Assembly: GCA_029237735.1 (NCBI GenBank)
Contig: JAQZBU010000007.1
Coordinates: 1-52,062 of the forward strand
DNA from: Ramlibacter sp.
GTDB lineage: Bacteria > Pseudomonadota > Gammaproteobacteria > Burkholderiales > Burkholderiaceae_C
Direction: 5' to 3'
DNA length: 52,062 nt
A program made the translations under genes and the position numbers. Shown piece after piece: positions 19,188 to 27,719 of the stretch (position 1 is its first letter; each line of letters begins with the position of its first letter). The notes beneath the pieces are model-generated. The model saw nothing but the letters and a program-made list of their open reading frames with translations. It had not been told where the DNA came from and ran no database searches.

Positions 19188-20933
19188 ATGAAAGCATCAC
19201 AGTTCTTCATATCCACCCTCAAGGAAGCTCCGGCCGACGCAGAAGTGGTCAGCCACCAACTGATGATGCGCGCCGGCATGATCAAGAAGCTCGGTGCCGG
19301 CATCTACAGCTACATGCCGATGGGCCTGCGCGTCGTCCGCAAGGTCGAAGCCATCGTGCGCGATGAGATGAACCGGGCGGGCGCCGTTGAACTATTGATG
19401 CCGGTCGTCCAGCCGGCGGAGTTCTGGCAGGAAACCGGGCGCTGGCAGGCGATGGGGCCGGAGCTGATGCGCGTGAAGGACCGGCACGATCGTGACTTCA
19501 TCATCCAGCCGACCAGCGAAGAGGTCGTCACGGACATCGCACGCCAGGAACTGCGCAGCTACAAGCAGTTGCCTAAGAATCTGTACCACATCCAGACGAA
19601 ATTCCGCGATGAGCGCCGGCCGCGCTTCGGCGTCATGCGAAGCCGCGAGTTCATCATGAAGGACGCCTACAGCTTCGACCGCGATGAGGTGGCCGCCAAG
19701 GCCAGCTATCAGGCCATGGCGAAAGCCTATCGCGCGATCTTCGATCGCTTCGGCTTGCGCTATCGCGCTGTGGCGGCCGACAGCGGCGCCATCGGCGGCG
19801 ACCTCTCAGAGGAGTTCCAGGTGATTGCGGCCACGGGCGAGGACGCGATCGTCTATTGCGCCGGCAGCTCCTACGCGGCCAACATGGAAAAGGCCGAGGC
19901 CCTTGCGCCGCAGTCGCCGCGCAGGGCCGCCTCGCAAAGCCTGGTCAAGACGCCCACGCCGGGCAAGAGCACGTGTGGGCAGGTCGCCGAACTTCTCAAG
20001 GTGCCGCTGGACTCCACGGTGAAATCGCTGGTACTGGCCACTGACCAGCTGGACGACCGCGGCGAAGTCGTGAAGACGCAGGTGTGGCTGTTGCTGGTAC
20101 GCGGCGACCACGACATGAACGAGATCAAGGTCGGCAAGGTGCCGGGTCTGGACACCGGGTTCCGCTTCGCGACTGTCGCCGAGGTCGTCGATCACTTCGG
20201 CACCAAGCCGGGGTATCTCGGCCCCATCGCCACGAAGCAGCCGGTGAAGGTGGTCGCGGACCGCGAAGTCGCGGTCATGGCCGACTGGATCTGCGGCGCA
20301 AACGAGGAAGACTTCCACTTCACCGGCGTGAACTGGGGCCGTGATCTGCCGGAACCCGATGTGGTGGCCGACCTTCGCAACGTCGTCGAAGGCGACCTTT
20401 CCCCGGACGGAAAGGGCGTGCTCGCGATCGAGCGTGGCATCGAGATCGGCCACATCTTCTTCCTCGGCACCAAATACAGCGAACCGATGAACGCCACGTT
20501 CCTCGACGAGAACGGCAAGCCGCAGCTGATGCAGATGGGCTGCTACGGGATTGGAATCACACGCTTGCCCGCGGCCGCGATCGAGCAGAACAACGACGAG
20601 CGGGGCATCATCTGGCCCGATTCGATCGCGCCCTTCACGGTGGTGATCTGCCCCATCGGAATGGATCGCAGCGCCGATGTGAAGGCCGCCGCTGAAAAGC
20701 TGCACGATGACCTGCTGGCGAGCGGGGTGGACGTGATGCTCGACGACCGCGGCGAGCGGCCAGGCGCGATGTTCGCGGACTGGGAACTGATCGGCGTGCC
20801 GCACCGCGTCGTCATCTCCGATCGCGGTCTCAAGGAAGGCCAGCTCGAATACCAGCACCGCCGCGACGCCCAGGCGACGAAGGTGCCGGCCGGCGAGGTC
20901 CTCGGCTTCGTCCTGGGCCGGCTGAAGGCGTGA
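19188..20933 (+). CDS. proS: Proline-tRNA ligase ProS
   Basis: ProS charges tRNA-Pro and, through its insertion domain, hydrolyses mischarged Ala-tRNA-Pro. The 581-residue product is the bacterial type: [26 protein letters not shown] at the N-terminus, class II motif 2 around [21 protein letters not shown], an editing domain between about residues 225 and 410, and the C-terminal anticodon-binding domain. The open frame runs upstream to 18270 through the CNP1-like and rppH region, but only the ATG at 19188 gives the family start. The next gene starts with a GTG that overlaps its stop. Confidence 0.97.
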   Translation: MKASQFFISTLKEAPADAEVVSHQLMMRAGMIKKLGAGIYSYMPMGLRVVRKVEAIVRDEMNRAGAVELLMPVVQPAEFWQETGRWQAMGPELMRVKDRHDRDFIIQPTSEEVVTDIARQELRSYKQLPKNLYHIQTKFRDERRPRFGVMRSREFIMKDAYSFDRDEVAAKASYQAMAKAYRAIFDRFGLRYRAVAADSGAIGGDLSEEFQVIAATGEDAIVYCAGSSYAANMEKAEALAPQSPRRAASQSLVKTPTPGKSTCGQVAELLKVPLDSTVKSLVLATDQLDDRGEVVKTQVWLLLVRGDHDMNEIKVGKVPGLDTGFRFATVAEVVDHFGTKPGYLGPIATKQPVKVVADREVAVMADWICGANEEDFHFTGVNWGRDLPEPDVVADLRNVVEGDLSPDGKGVLAIERGIEIGHIFFLGTKYSEPMNATFLDENGKPQLMQMGCYGIGITRLPAAAIEQNNDERGIIWPDSIAPFTVVICPIGMDRSADVKAAAEKLHDDLLASGVDVMLDDRGERPGAMFADWELIGVPHRVVISDRGLKEGQLEYQHRRDAQATKVPAGEVLGFVLGRLKA

Positions 20934-21613
20934 TCGGCCGCCGCGGTTGCCTGTTGGCCGTGCCGGCCGGGCTTGGCATGCTGTGGTTCCCCGCTCCTGC
21001 GCGGGCGGGCCGGCAGCTCGAGGAGCCGCTCGCCGACTCGGTTCGCACGGCGTTGAGTTCGGCAATCGCCAACTCCGCGCCGCCTATTCCGGAGTTCCCC
21101 GACACGGCATCGCGGCTTGCCTACCTGAGGTGGTTGGGCGCCATGAGTTGGCGGCTGCGCAAGCGCAAGGTCGAATGGCTGGAGCGCAAGGAATTCCTGC
21201 AGACGGTCTGGTATGAAAGCAAGCGCGCCGGAATCGACCCCGGCCTTGTGCTCGGGCTGATCCAGGTGGAGAGCAATTTCCGCAAGTTCGCCGTCAGTTC
21301 CGTCGGAGCGCGCGGCTACATGCAGGTGATGCCCTTCTGGACCCGCGTGATCGGCGATGGCGACGCGAGCAAGCTGTTCCACATGCAGAACAACCTTCGC
21401 TTCGGATGCGTGATTTTGCGTCACTACATCGAGCGCGAGCGCGGCGACCTGTTCATGGCGCTGGGGCGCTACAACGGCAGCCGCGGCAAACCACAGTATC
21501 CCAACGCCGTTTTCGCCGCCAGCAAGATATGGGATTTCCATGATCTCCCGGCAACGGAAAGGTCGCCGGACCCGACCCGCCCCGCCGACAAGGCGCCGGC
21601 CGGGCCGAACTGA
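20930..21613 (+). CDS. Lytic transglycosylase (SLT domain), exported, GTG start
   Basis: This 227-residue protein is a soluble lytic transglycosylase that cleaves peptidoglycan glycan strands to 1,6-anhydromuropeptides in the periplasm. A signal peptide ([19 protein letters not shown], cleavage near residue 26) is followed by an SLT domain: [30 protein letters not shown], with the catalytic Glu in QVESNF, and LGRYNGSRG. The GTG at 20930 overlaps the proS TGA (GTGA), which decides the start. The C-terminal 25 residues are Pro/Ala-rich. The stop codon touches that of the convergent ATPase gene with no spacer. Confidence 0.9.
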   Translation: MIGRRGCLLAVPAGLGMLWFPAPARAGRQLEEPLADSVRTALSSAIANSAPPIPEFPDTASRLAYLRWLGAMSWRLRKRKVEWLERKEFLQTVWYESKRAGIDPGLVLGLIQVESNFRKFAVSSVGARGYMQVMPFWTRVIGDGDASKLFHMQNNLRFGCVILRHYIERERGDLFMALGRYNGSRGKPQYPNAVFAASKIWDFHDLPATERSPDPTRPADKAPAGPN

Positions 21614-22612
21614 CTACTGCACGAAGCCGATCTTGCCCTTGGCCGCACCGGCCTTTGGCAGATCTTCCACCAGGATTGCTCCGCGTTGGTGCAGGCGCGC
21701 ATTGCCGAAGCCCGTCATCAGCGCGCGCCGCATGTCGCGTGGCGCCAATTCGGCCAACTGGTCGAGCACGTCATCCGATGGATCGGGGTTGAAGCGCTCG
21801 CCCCAGCCATGTTCCGCGCGGATCGACACGTAGAGGTTGCGCGCGATGTGCCTCGCCGCCTCAAACGATGGCGCCTCGATCTCGAACACGTTCATCCGAT
21901 TGCGGATCGGTTCGGGGATGCAGCGGTCGTCGTTGGCCGTCATGATCCAGATCACCTGGCTCGCGTCGATCGCGACCTCTGCGAATTCGTCCATGAAGGA
22001 TGCGGCGGTGTCGTGTTCCAGCAGGCCGTACATGGCGCCCAGTGGGTCGTACTGCGCGTCCGCGCTGGCCTTGTCGATCTCGTCGACCACGATGACCGGG
22101 TTGGCGTACTGGCCGTCCACCAGCGCCTCGAAGACCTTGCCGGGTTTCGCGCCCTTCCATTGCGAGGAGGCGCCGGACAGCAACCAGCCCGCCGTCATGG
22201 AGCTCATGGGAACGAGGTTCATCCCCGTCCCCAGCAGCTCTGCGAGCTTGCGCGCGAAATGCGTCTTGCCGATGCCCGGCGGGCCCAGCAGCAGCATGGG
22301 CGTGACCTCGAGCCCGTCGCCACAATCCTGTGACAGGGCCACGTGCCGCTTCACGTCGTCGAGGGCCTCCGTGAAATTGGGCAATTGGTCGTAGAGGGCT
22401 TCCATGTCGGGCAGGCCGCTGGGCTTGACCTGGAAGCGCTCCGGGCCGCGCTCGAGCATGCGCTCGTAGGTGGAACGAAGGCTTTCGTGGTCGCGGCCAG
22501 GCAGCTTGGCGAGCTTGCGCTCCACATCGTGCGGGTGGAACACGTTGCGCAAGTTGGCGATCGGCAACTTGAACGAAGAAGACTGATGAGGAACGAGACT
22601 GCGTGATTCCAT
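21614..22612 (-). CDS. Lon-like AAA ATPase lacking a protease domain
   Basis: This 332-residue cytoplasmic protein has one AAA module with Walker A GPPGIGKT, Walker B VIVVDEIDK, a sensor-1 segment IWIMTANDD and an arginine-finger-like IRNRMNVFEI. The spacing and the PMLLLGPPGIGKTHFARKLAE, DPLGAMYGLLE pattern resemble the ATPase module of Lon. No LON substrate-binding domain precedes it and no Ser-Lys protease domain follows. The first 100 residues, rich in charged residues, have no motif I recognise. The ATG at 22612 follows a clear AGGAGAGG ribosome binding site. It stands alone, so the function is unknown; a remodelling ATPase is the best inference. Confidence 0.85.
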   Translation of the reverse strand: MESRSLVPHQSSSFKLPIANLRNVFHPHDVERKLAKLPGRDHESLRSTYERMLERGPERFQVKPSGLPDMEALYDQLPNFTEALDDVKRHVALSQDCGDGLEVTPMLLLGPPGIGKTHFARKLAELLGTGMNLVPMSSMTAGWLLSGASSQWKGAKPGKVFEALVDGQYANPVIVVDEIDKASADAQYDPLGAMYGLLEHDTAASFMDEFAEVAIDASQVIWIMTANDDRCIPEPIRNRMNVFEIEAPSFEAARHIARNLYVSIRAEHGWGERFNPDPSDDVLDQLAELAPRDMRRALMTGFGNARLHQRGAILVEDLPKAGAAKGKIGFVQ

Positions 22613-22720
22613 CGACCTCTCCTATTCGGGCTTCACTCATTCGAGCATAAGCCGTGCCAGAGGGCAATCGAGTGGAACCTGAGGCGCGAGGTGATGTCAG
22701 CAATTGCCGACATTCGGCTG

Positions 22721-22741
22721 GCAGTCGCCTCACGCGACTGC
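22721..22741 (-). terminator. Hairpin downstream of grxD, possible terminator without U-tract
   Basis: An 8-bp perfect stem GCAGTCGC/GCGACTGC with a 5-nt loop starts 10 nt after the grxD stop on the minus strand. No run of T follows, so it may be a processing or stability hairpin rather than an intrinsic terminator. Confidence 0.4.
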
Positions 22742-22751
22742 TTGCGGGTTG

Positions 22752-23081
22752 TCAGGCCTGGGGCGGGGTGCCCAGCACCTGCTGGAGCTCGCCACTCTGG
22801 TACATCTCCATCATGATGTCCGAGCCGCCGACGAATTCGCCCTTGACGTAAAGCTGGGGGATCGTGGGCCAGTTGCTGTATTCCTTGATGCCCTGGCGGA
22901 TCTCTTCGTCCTCGAGGACGTTCACCGTCTTCACGGCCTTCGGGTCGACGCCGCAGGCCTTGAGGATCTGGATCGCCCGGCCCGAGAAGCCGCACATCGG
23001 AAAGCTGGCGTCGCCCTTCATGAAGAGGACGACGTCGCTGTTCTTCACGAGCTGGTCGATGCGTTGTTGGGTTTCGCTCAT
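22752..23081 (-). CDS. grxD: Monothiol glutaredoxin, Grx4/GrxD type
   Basis: GrxD is a monothiol glutaredoxin that binds and transfers [2Fe-2S] clusters with glutathione. The 109-residue product has the signature CGFS in FPMCGFSGRA (Cys at residue 30), KGDA before it, and the WPTIPQLYVKGEFVGGSDIMMEM glutathione-binding block. An AAGGAG ribosome binding site precedes the ATG. It lies downstream of prmC-side genes only by strand direction: hemA, prfA, prmC and grxD all point the same way, so cotranscription is plausible, as in many betaproteobacteria. Confidence 0.96.
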   Translation of the reverse strand: MSETQQRIDQLVKNSDVVLFMKGDASFPMCGFSGRAIQILKACGVDPKAVKTVNVLEDEEIRQGIKEYSNWPTIPQLYVKGEFVGGSDIMMEMYQSGELQQVLGTPPQA

Positions 23082-23128
23082 TTCAAAAACTCCTTGCAGG
23101 GCCGAGGCCCATAAGACATTGGGGTAGA

Positions 23129-23956
23129 TTATCCCAGTTCAAGCCACTGGCCGCCGGAGCAGCGCTCTATGCCCTGGATGTCGCGCCGGCTGGCCGCCCG
23201 GCCGAAACCGGCCGCGGTCAGCAGCGCGCGCACGGCCTCGGCCTGATCCCACCCGTGCTCAAGCAACAGCCAGCCTCCCCGCAGTATGTGCGAGGGGGCT
23301 TGCTCGATGATGGCCCGGACATCGTCCAAGCCGTCCGAACCCGAAGCGAGCGCGCCGAGGGGCTCATGCACCAGAGCTGTCAGGTGCGGATCGCCCGCGG
23401 CGACATAGGGTGGGTTGGACACGATGAGGTCGTATCGCGCTTCGGTGGCGTCGAGCCATGAGGCTTGCCGGAAGGCCACGTCCAGCCCTAGCGCATTGGC
23501 GTTCGCGCCCGCGACCTCGAGCGCGCCAGCGCTGGCGTCCACGGCTTCCACCCGCGCGCCGGGCCGGTGCTGTTTGATGGCCAGTGCGATGGCGCCGCTG
23601 CCCGTTCCCAGGTCGATCACCCTCGAGGTGGAATGCGGGGGAAGGATTTCCAGCGCCCACTCGACCAGCGTTTCCGTGTCGGGGCGCGGCACCAGTACCC
23701 GCTGGTCCACGGCGAGCCGAAGGCCGAAGAACTCTTTGTGGCCGGCGATGTAGGCGAGCGGCTCGCCGGCGGCCCTGCGTTGGCACAGGCGCTGGAAAGC
23801 TTCCTGCCCGGCGGGCTCAAGGGGATCAGTGTCATGGGCCAGCAGCCAGGCGCGGTCAGCACCCAGCCGGCCGATCGCCTGCAGCAAGAGCAGCTGGGTA
23901 TCCAGCCGCTCCAGCCCCAGGGCGGTGGCGGCTGCGAGCGCCTGTGCCAGGGTCAT
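23129..23956 (-). CDS. prmC: Peptide chain release factor N5-glutamine methyltransferase PrmC
   Basis: PrmC methylates the glutamine of the GGQ motif in release factors RF1 and RF2 using S-adenosylmethionine. The 275-residue product has a helical N-terminal domain, the SAM-binding VIDLGTGSGAIALAI motif and the substrate-binding NPPY motif in DLIVSNPPYVA. The frame is open upstream to 24280 inside prfA, but the ATG at 23956 overlaps the prfA stop by one base (TGATG) and gives the normal family start. Cotranscription with its substrate gene prfA is the standard arrangement. Confidence 0.95.
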   Translation of the reverse strand: MTLAQALAAATALGLERLDTQLLLLQAIGRLGADRAWLLAHDTDPLEPAGQEAFQRLCQRRAAGEPLAYIAGHKEFFGLRLAVDQRVLVPRPDTETLVEWALEILPPHSTSRVIDLGTGSGAIALAIKQHRPGARVEAVDASAGALEVAGANANALGLDVAFRQASWLDATEARYDLIVSNPPYVAAGDPHLTALVHEPLGALASGSDGLDDVRAIIEQAPSHILRGGWLLLEHGWDQAEAVRALLTAAGFGRAASRRDIQGIERCSGGQWLELG

Positions 23957-25047
23957 CAGCGGCCGCCCAGCCCGATTTCGAGCTCTTCGAGCTGCTCTGC
24001 CTTGCGCGCCAACAGCAGCGCCTCCACGACTTCGTCCAAGTCGCCATCCATGACGAACTGCAGCTTGTACAGCGTGAGGTTGATGCGGTGGTCGGTCAGG
24101 CGTCCCTGCGGAAAGTTGTACGTGCGGATGCGATCGCTGCGGTCGCCGCTGCCGATCAGCCCCTTGCGCGTGGCGGCTTCCTTCGCGGCGCGCTCGCTTC
24201 GTTCCTTTTCCTTGATGCGGGCGGCCAGCACCTGCATGGCCTTGGCCTTGTTGCGGTGCTGCGAGCGGTCGTCCTGGCACTCGGCGACGATGCCGGTGGG
24301 GATGTGCGTGATGCGCACCGCCGAATCCGTCTTGTTCACGTGCTGGCCGCCGGCACCGCTCGCCCGGTAGGTGTCGATGCGCAGGTCCGCCGGGTTGATC
24401 TGCACGGCCTGCGCCTCGTCGGGCTCCGGCAGGGCCGCGACGGTGCAGGCGCTGGTATGGATGCGCCCCTGGGTCTCGGTGGCCGGCACGCGCTGCACGC
24501 GGTGCCCGCCCGATTCGAACTTGAGCTTGCCGTACGAGCCTTCGCCGACGACGCGGATCACGACTTCCTTGTAGCCGCCGACTTCACCTTCGCTTTCGCT
24601 GACGATCTCGTATCGCCAGCCCTGGCGTTCGGCGTAGCGGGTGTACATGCGCATCAGGGCGCCGGCAAAGAGGGCCGATTCATCGCCGCCCGTGCCGGCG
24701 CGGATTTCGAGGAAGGTGTTGCGCACATCGTCCGGGTCCTTGGGCAGCAGCAGCCGCTGAAGTTCCTCTTCCAGCCCCGGCAGTTCGTCTTCGAGCGTCG
24801 CGATCTCATCGCGGGCCATCTCGGCCATCTCGGGGTCTTCCAGCATCTCCCTGGCTTGAGCCAAGCCGCTTTCGCTCTGCAGGAAACGTTCGAACAAGGC
24901 TGCCACCACGCTCACCTCGGCGTGCTCGCGCGTGAGCGCGCGGAAGCGCTCCATATCCTGGACGACTTCAGGCTGCTGAAGGAAAAAGTCCAGCTCCTTG
25001 AGGCGGATGGGGTAGCGTTCGAGTTGCTGGCGGAGGAAGGATTTCAT
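23956..25047 (-). CDS. prfA: Peptide chain release factor 1
   Basis: RF1 recognises UAA and UAG stop codons and triggers peptide release. The 363-residue product has the codon-recognition tripeptide PAT at residues 188-190 (RF1 type, not the SPF of RF2) and the catalytic GGQ at 233-235 in [11 protein letters not shown]. The ATG at 25047 has no strong ribosome binding site. The gene lies between hemA and prmC on the same strand, the classic hemA-prfA-prmC order, but a pair of palindromic repeats separates it from hemA. Confidence 0.97.
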   Translation of the reverse strand: MKSFLRQQLERYPIRLKELDFFLQQPEVVQDMERFRALTREHAEVSVVAALFERFLQSESGLAQAREMLEDPEMAEMARDEIATLEDELPGLEEELQRLLLPKDPDDVRNTFLEIRAGTGGDESALFAGALMRMYTRYAERQGWRYEIVSESEGEVGGYKEVVIRVVGEGSYGKLKFESGGHRVQRVPATETQGRIHTSACTVAALPEPDEAQAVQINPADLRIDTYRASGAGGQHVNKTDSAVRITHIPTGIVAECQDDRSQHRNKAKAMQVLAARIKEKERSERAAKEAATRKGLIGSGDRSDRIRTYNFPQGRLTDHRINLTLYKLQFVMDGDLDEVVEALLLARKAEQLEELEIGLGGR

Positions 25048-25058
25048 TGGGCGACGTT

Positions 25059-25131
25059 GTCATTGCGGGCTTGACCCGCAATCCATAGACGCGGGCGGGT
25101 GGCATGGATGCCGGGTCAAGCCCGGCATGAC
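25059..25131. repeat. Inverted pair of REP-like hairpin elements (BIME-like)
   Basis: Two 28-nt elements (25059-25086 and 25104-25131) lie in inverse orientation with a 17-nt spacer. Each reads GTCAT, a GC-rich stem, a CTTGA-type loop, the matching stem and ATCCAT. The two differ at four positions that form two compensatory base-pair changes in the stem. The loop and the ends match the elements at 7171 and 8218. The array fills the hemA-prfA gap. Confidence 0.85.
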
Positions 25132-25155
25132 AGCCTTGCGCGATGGTCAGCCCAG

Positions 25156-26415
25156 CTAACGCTCTTTGCGCAGGAAGAAATGCTGGATCGCGGCGCTGGC
25201 GCGCTGGCGGGCGTCCGCGTCACCCGCATGCAGCTCGGCCATTGCGCCGTGCAGCATCTTCTGCGTGAGGCCTTTGGACATGGCCTCCAGGACGGCGTCT
25301 ACGTTTTCGCCCTTGGCCAGCAGCTTGCGTGCCCGGGCGAGTTCCGTCGCCCGCCACTCGTCGGCCTGCGCGTTCAGCTGCTGAATCAGCGGGACACTGC
25401 CTCGCTGGTCCATCCAGTGCAGAAAGCTCTGCACACCGGCGTCGATGATCGCTTCGGCCTGTTCGACGGCCGCCTGACGGTTCGCCTGGCCGGTCTGCAC
25501 AACACCTGCGAGGTCGTCGACGGTGTAAAGGTATACGTCTTCCAGCGCCTTGACCTCGGGCTCGATGTCGCGCGGCACGGCCAGATCGACCATGAACATC
25601 GGGCGATGCTTGCGGGCCTTGAGCGCGCGCTCGACGGCGCCCAGGCCAATGATAGGCAGGGTGCTGGCGGTGCAGCTGATCACGGCGTCGAATTCATGCA
25701 GCCGGTCGGGCAAGTCCGCCAGGCGCATCACCTCGCCGCCGAAGCGCGAGGCCAGCCGCTCACCGCGCTCGAGCGTGCGGTTAGCGATGGCGATCCCTTT
25801 TGGGTTGCGCGCGGCGAAATGCGTCGCCGACAGCTCGATCATCTCGCCGGCGCCGACGAACAGCACGCGGATTTTGCCCATGTCCTCGAACAATTGGCCG
25901 GCCAGGCGCACGGCCGCGGCGGCCATGCTGATCGAATGCGCGCCGATTTCGGTCGAGGTGCGCACCTCCTTGGCTACCGCGAACGAGCGCTGGAACAACT
26001 GGTTGAGCGTCGTCCCGAGCGCGCCGGCCTGGTCGGCCACGCGCACGGCGTCCTTCATCTGCCCCAGGATCTGGGGCTCGCCCAGCACCATCGAATCGAG
26101 GCCACTCGCGACGCGGAAGGCGTGACGCGCCGCCAATCCGTCATGAAGGGTATAGGCATGGGACCGCAGCAGGGTGGGCGTCACGCCGCCGGAATGGGCC
26201 AGCCAGTCGAGAGTCGGGTCGATATCGCGATGGTCGCCCGCACAATAAATCTCGGTGCGGTTACAAGTTGACAGGATGGCCGCCTCGGCGCGCCGTGACA
26301 ATGCGTTGCGCAAGGCCTTCAAGGTGGGCTCCACTTGGTCCACCGCATAGGCGAAGCGGCCGCGCAAATCGAGCGGCGCCGTCGTGTGGTTGATCCCCAA
26401 TGCCCAGACTGCCAT
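25156..26415 (-). CDS. hemA: Glutamyl-tRNA reductase HemA
   Basis: HemA reduces glutamyl-tRNA to glutamate-1-semialdehyde, the first committed step of the C5 route to tetrapyrroles. The 419-residue product begins [21 protein letters not shown]; the catalytic nucleophile is Cys51 in STCNRTEIY, and the NADPH-binding [17 protein letters not shown] and [12 protein letters not shown] motifs are clear. The frame is open upstream to a GTG at 26451, but conservation favours the ATG at 26415. A TATAAT box ends 7 nt before that ATG and no ribosome binding site is visible. Confidence 0.96.
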   Translation of the reverse strand: MAVWALGINHTTAPLDLRGRFAYAVDQVEPTLKALRNALSRRAEAAILSTCNRTEIYCAGDHRDIDPTLDWLAHSGGVTPTLLRSHAYTLHDGLAARHAFRVASGLDSMVLGEPQILGQMKDAVRVADQAGALGTTLNQLFQRSFAVAKEVRTSTEIGAHSISMAAAAVRLAGQLFEDMGKIRVLFVGAGEMIELSATHFAARNPKGIAIANRTLERGERLASRFGGEVMRLADLPDRLHEFDAVISCTASTLPIIGLGAVERALKARKHRPMFMVDLAVPRDIEPEVKALEDVYLYTVDDLAGVVQTGQANRQAAVEQAEAIIDAGVQSFLHWMDQRGSVPLIQQLNAQADEWRATELARARKLLAKGENVDAVLEAMSKGLTQKMLHGAMAELHAGDADARQRASAAIQHFFLRKER

Positions 26416-26422
26416 GGCCGGA

Positions 26423-26428
26423 ATTATA
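26423..26428 (-). promoter_or_regulatory. Putative -10 box directly before hemA
   Basis: A perfect TATAAT on the minus strand ends 7 nt before the hemA ATG. If used, transcription would start at about the start codon. A -35 with 17-nt spacing reads GTGCTT, a weak match. Confidence 0.5.
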
Positions 26429-26475
26429 AAATTTGCGCCAGATTCAAGCACTTGCGATTTATCAAGTCCCCAAAT

Positions 26476-26754
26476 ATGGACTCATCCGACCTTTTTTTCC
26501 ACCTCATCGGTTTCGTTGCCCCCGCTGTCGCCGTGGCCCTGATAGTTGCCTTTGGAGCCCGGGTTGTCATGCCCCGCACAGCCGCAGTTCGCCCCTGGTG
26601 GCTCCAGTCCGCTATCAATTCCATAGTGGGCGTGCTTGTGCTGGCTGCCGGCCTGTGGCATTTCGGAGTCGACGGCAAGATGGCCACTTACGCGGCGCTG
26701 GTTATTGCCGTGGCCAGCTGCCAGTGGGCCACCAGCCGCGGCTGGGGTGGGTAA
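26476..26754 (+). CDS. Small membrane protein, unknown function
   Basis: This 92-residue protein has three hydrophobic segments (about residues 5-28, 45-62 and 68-85) and is probably an inner-membrane protein. The frame is open from 26335, but the ATG at 26476 ([12 protein letters not shown]) leaves the divergent hemA promoter region free and gives a sensible hydrophobic N-terminus. I do not recognise the family. It lies 96 nt upstream of the hydroxylase gene on the same strand and divergent from hemA. Confidence 0.7.
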   Translation: MDSSDLFFHLIGFVAPAVAVALIVAFGARVVMPRTAAVRPWWLQSAINSIVGVLVLAAGLWHFGVDGKMATYAALVIAVASCQWATSRGWGG

Positions 26755-26770
26755 GTCAATAATTGCAGCC

Positions 26771-26854
26771 ATGAGTACAGCGCCGAACCGCTTCAAGCAA
26801 GCGAACGTCCCCTCGGGGGGCAGCCCGGCATCGCCGGGCGTGGGGGCCACATGA
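26771..26854 (+). CDS. Mini-ORF overlapping the start of the dioxygenase gene
   Basis: A 27-codon ORF begins ATGAGTAC and its TGA overlaps the dioxygenase ATG (ATGA). The predicted peptide, MSTAPNRFKQ and then a Pro/Gly/Ser-rich tail, comes from an intergenic repeat and shows no domain. Its first eight bases repeat those of the downstream gene. It may be a translated leader, or only an accident of the repeat. Confidence 0.3.
   Translation: MSTAPNRFKQANVPSGGSPASPGVGAT
26806..26850 (+). repeat. GC-rich intergenic repeat of the Comamonadaceae type
   Basis: The segment contains CCCCTCGGGGGGCAGC, a palindromic GCCCGGCATCGCCGGGC core and GTGGGGGCC. I know similar GGGGGCAGC...GGGGGCC elements from intergenic regions of Acidovorax and Variovorax relatives, often close to start codons. 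A related array occurs at 49898-49985. The family assignment is from memory. Confidence 0.5.
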
Positions 26855-27711
26855 GTACGACCCAATCTCAGGCCATTACCCCGCAGTTGCGCCAGTGGAT
26901 TGTCGAGCAGGCCGAGGCCGGACACGCCGCCGAAATGGTGCTGAAATCGATGATCGATTCCGGCTGGAAGGAAGATGTGGCCATCGAGGCCATGGAATCC
27001 AGCTTGCGCTGGCACCTTGAAAAGAAGGCCGTGCAGGACGGCCTGTCTCCGGCCCTGACGGTGCCGGACCCCAACCTCGACGAATCGCCGCTTTACATCG
27101 ACGCCGGCGATCGCCGGGTCTGCGTCCTCCAGGCCATGTACAACCCGCGCGTCGTGGTGTTCGGCGGCCTGCTCTCGGACGAGGAGTGCGACGGCCTGAT
27201 CGCGCTGGCCAAACCGCGGCTGGCGCGTTCGCTCACCGTCGCCACCAAGACCGGCGGCGAGGAAGTCAACGCAGACCGCACCAGCAACGGCATGTTTTTC
27301 CAGCGCGGCGAGAACGAGCTCGTGCGAAAGATCGAGGCGCGGATCGCCCGGCTGGTAGCGTGGCCCGAGGAAAACGGCGAGGGCCTGCAAGTGCTGCATT
27401 ACGTGCCGGGCACCGAATACAAGCCGCACTACGATTATTTCGACCCGGCCGAACCGGGCACGCCCACTATCCTCAAGCGCGGCGGCCAGCGGGTGGCCAC
27501 GATCGTGATGTACCTCGCCGAGCCCGACAAGGGCGGCGGCACCACCTTCCCCGACGTCCACCTGCAGGTCGCGCCCAAGCGCGGCAATGCCGTCTTCTTC
27601 AGCTACGAGCGGCCCCACCCGTCCACGCGGACCCTGCACGGCGGCGCGCCGGTGCTGGCCGGCGAAAAGTGGATCGCGACGAAGTGGCTGCGCGAGCGGC
27701 GCTTCACCTGA
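26851..27711 (+). CDS. 2-oxoglutarate/Fe(II) dioxygenase, prolyl-4-hydroxylase-like
   Basis: This 286-residue enzyme has a C-terminal P4H-type 2-oxoglutarate dioxygenase domain: iron ligands His193 and Asp195 in YKPHYDYFD, His263 in TLHGGAPV, and the 2-oxoglutarate-binding Lys273 in GEKWIATKW. Such enzymes hydroxylate prolyl residues in a protein; the known Pseudomonas enzyme acts on EF-Tu. An N-terminal helical segment (residues 10-60, with VLKSMIDSGWKEDVAIEAME) resembles a small UBA-like fold. No signal peptide is present, so the target should be cytoplasmic. The ATG at 26851 lies in the ATGA overlap with a mini-ORF. The target protein is unknown. Confidence 0.9.
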   Translation: MSTTQSQAITPQLRQWIVEQAEAGHAAEMVLKSMIDSGWKEDVAIEAMESSLRWHLEKKAVQDGLSPALTVPDPNLDESPLYIDAGDRRVCVLQAMYNPRVVVFGGLLSDEECDGLIALAKPRLARSLTVATKTGGEEVNADRTSNGMFFQRGENELVRKIEARIARLVAWPEENGEGLQVLHYVPGTEYKPHYDYFDPAEPGTPTILKRGGQRVATIVMYLAEPDKGGGTTFPDVHLQVAPKRGNAVFFSYERPHPSTRTLHGGAPVLAGEKWIATKWLRERRFT

Positions 27712-27719
27712 AAGACGGC

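Noticed and set aside
26416..26451. GTG start of hemA adding 12 residues
   Set aside because: The conserved HemA N-terminus starts at the ATG at 26415, and the extension covers a TATAAT box.
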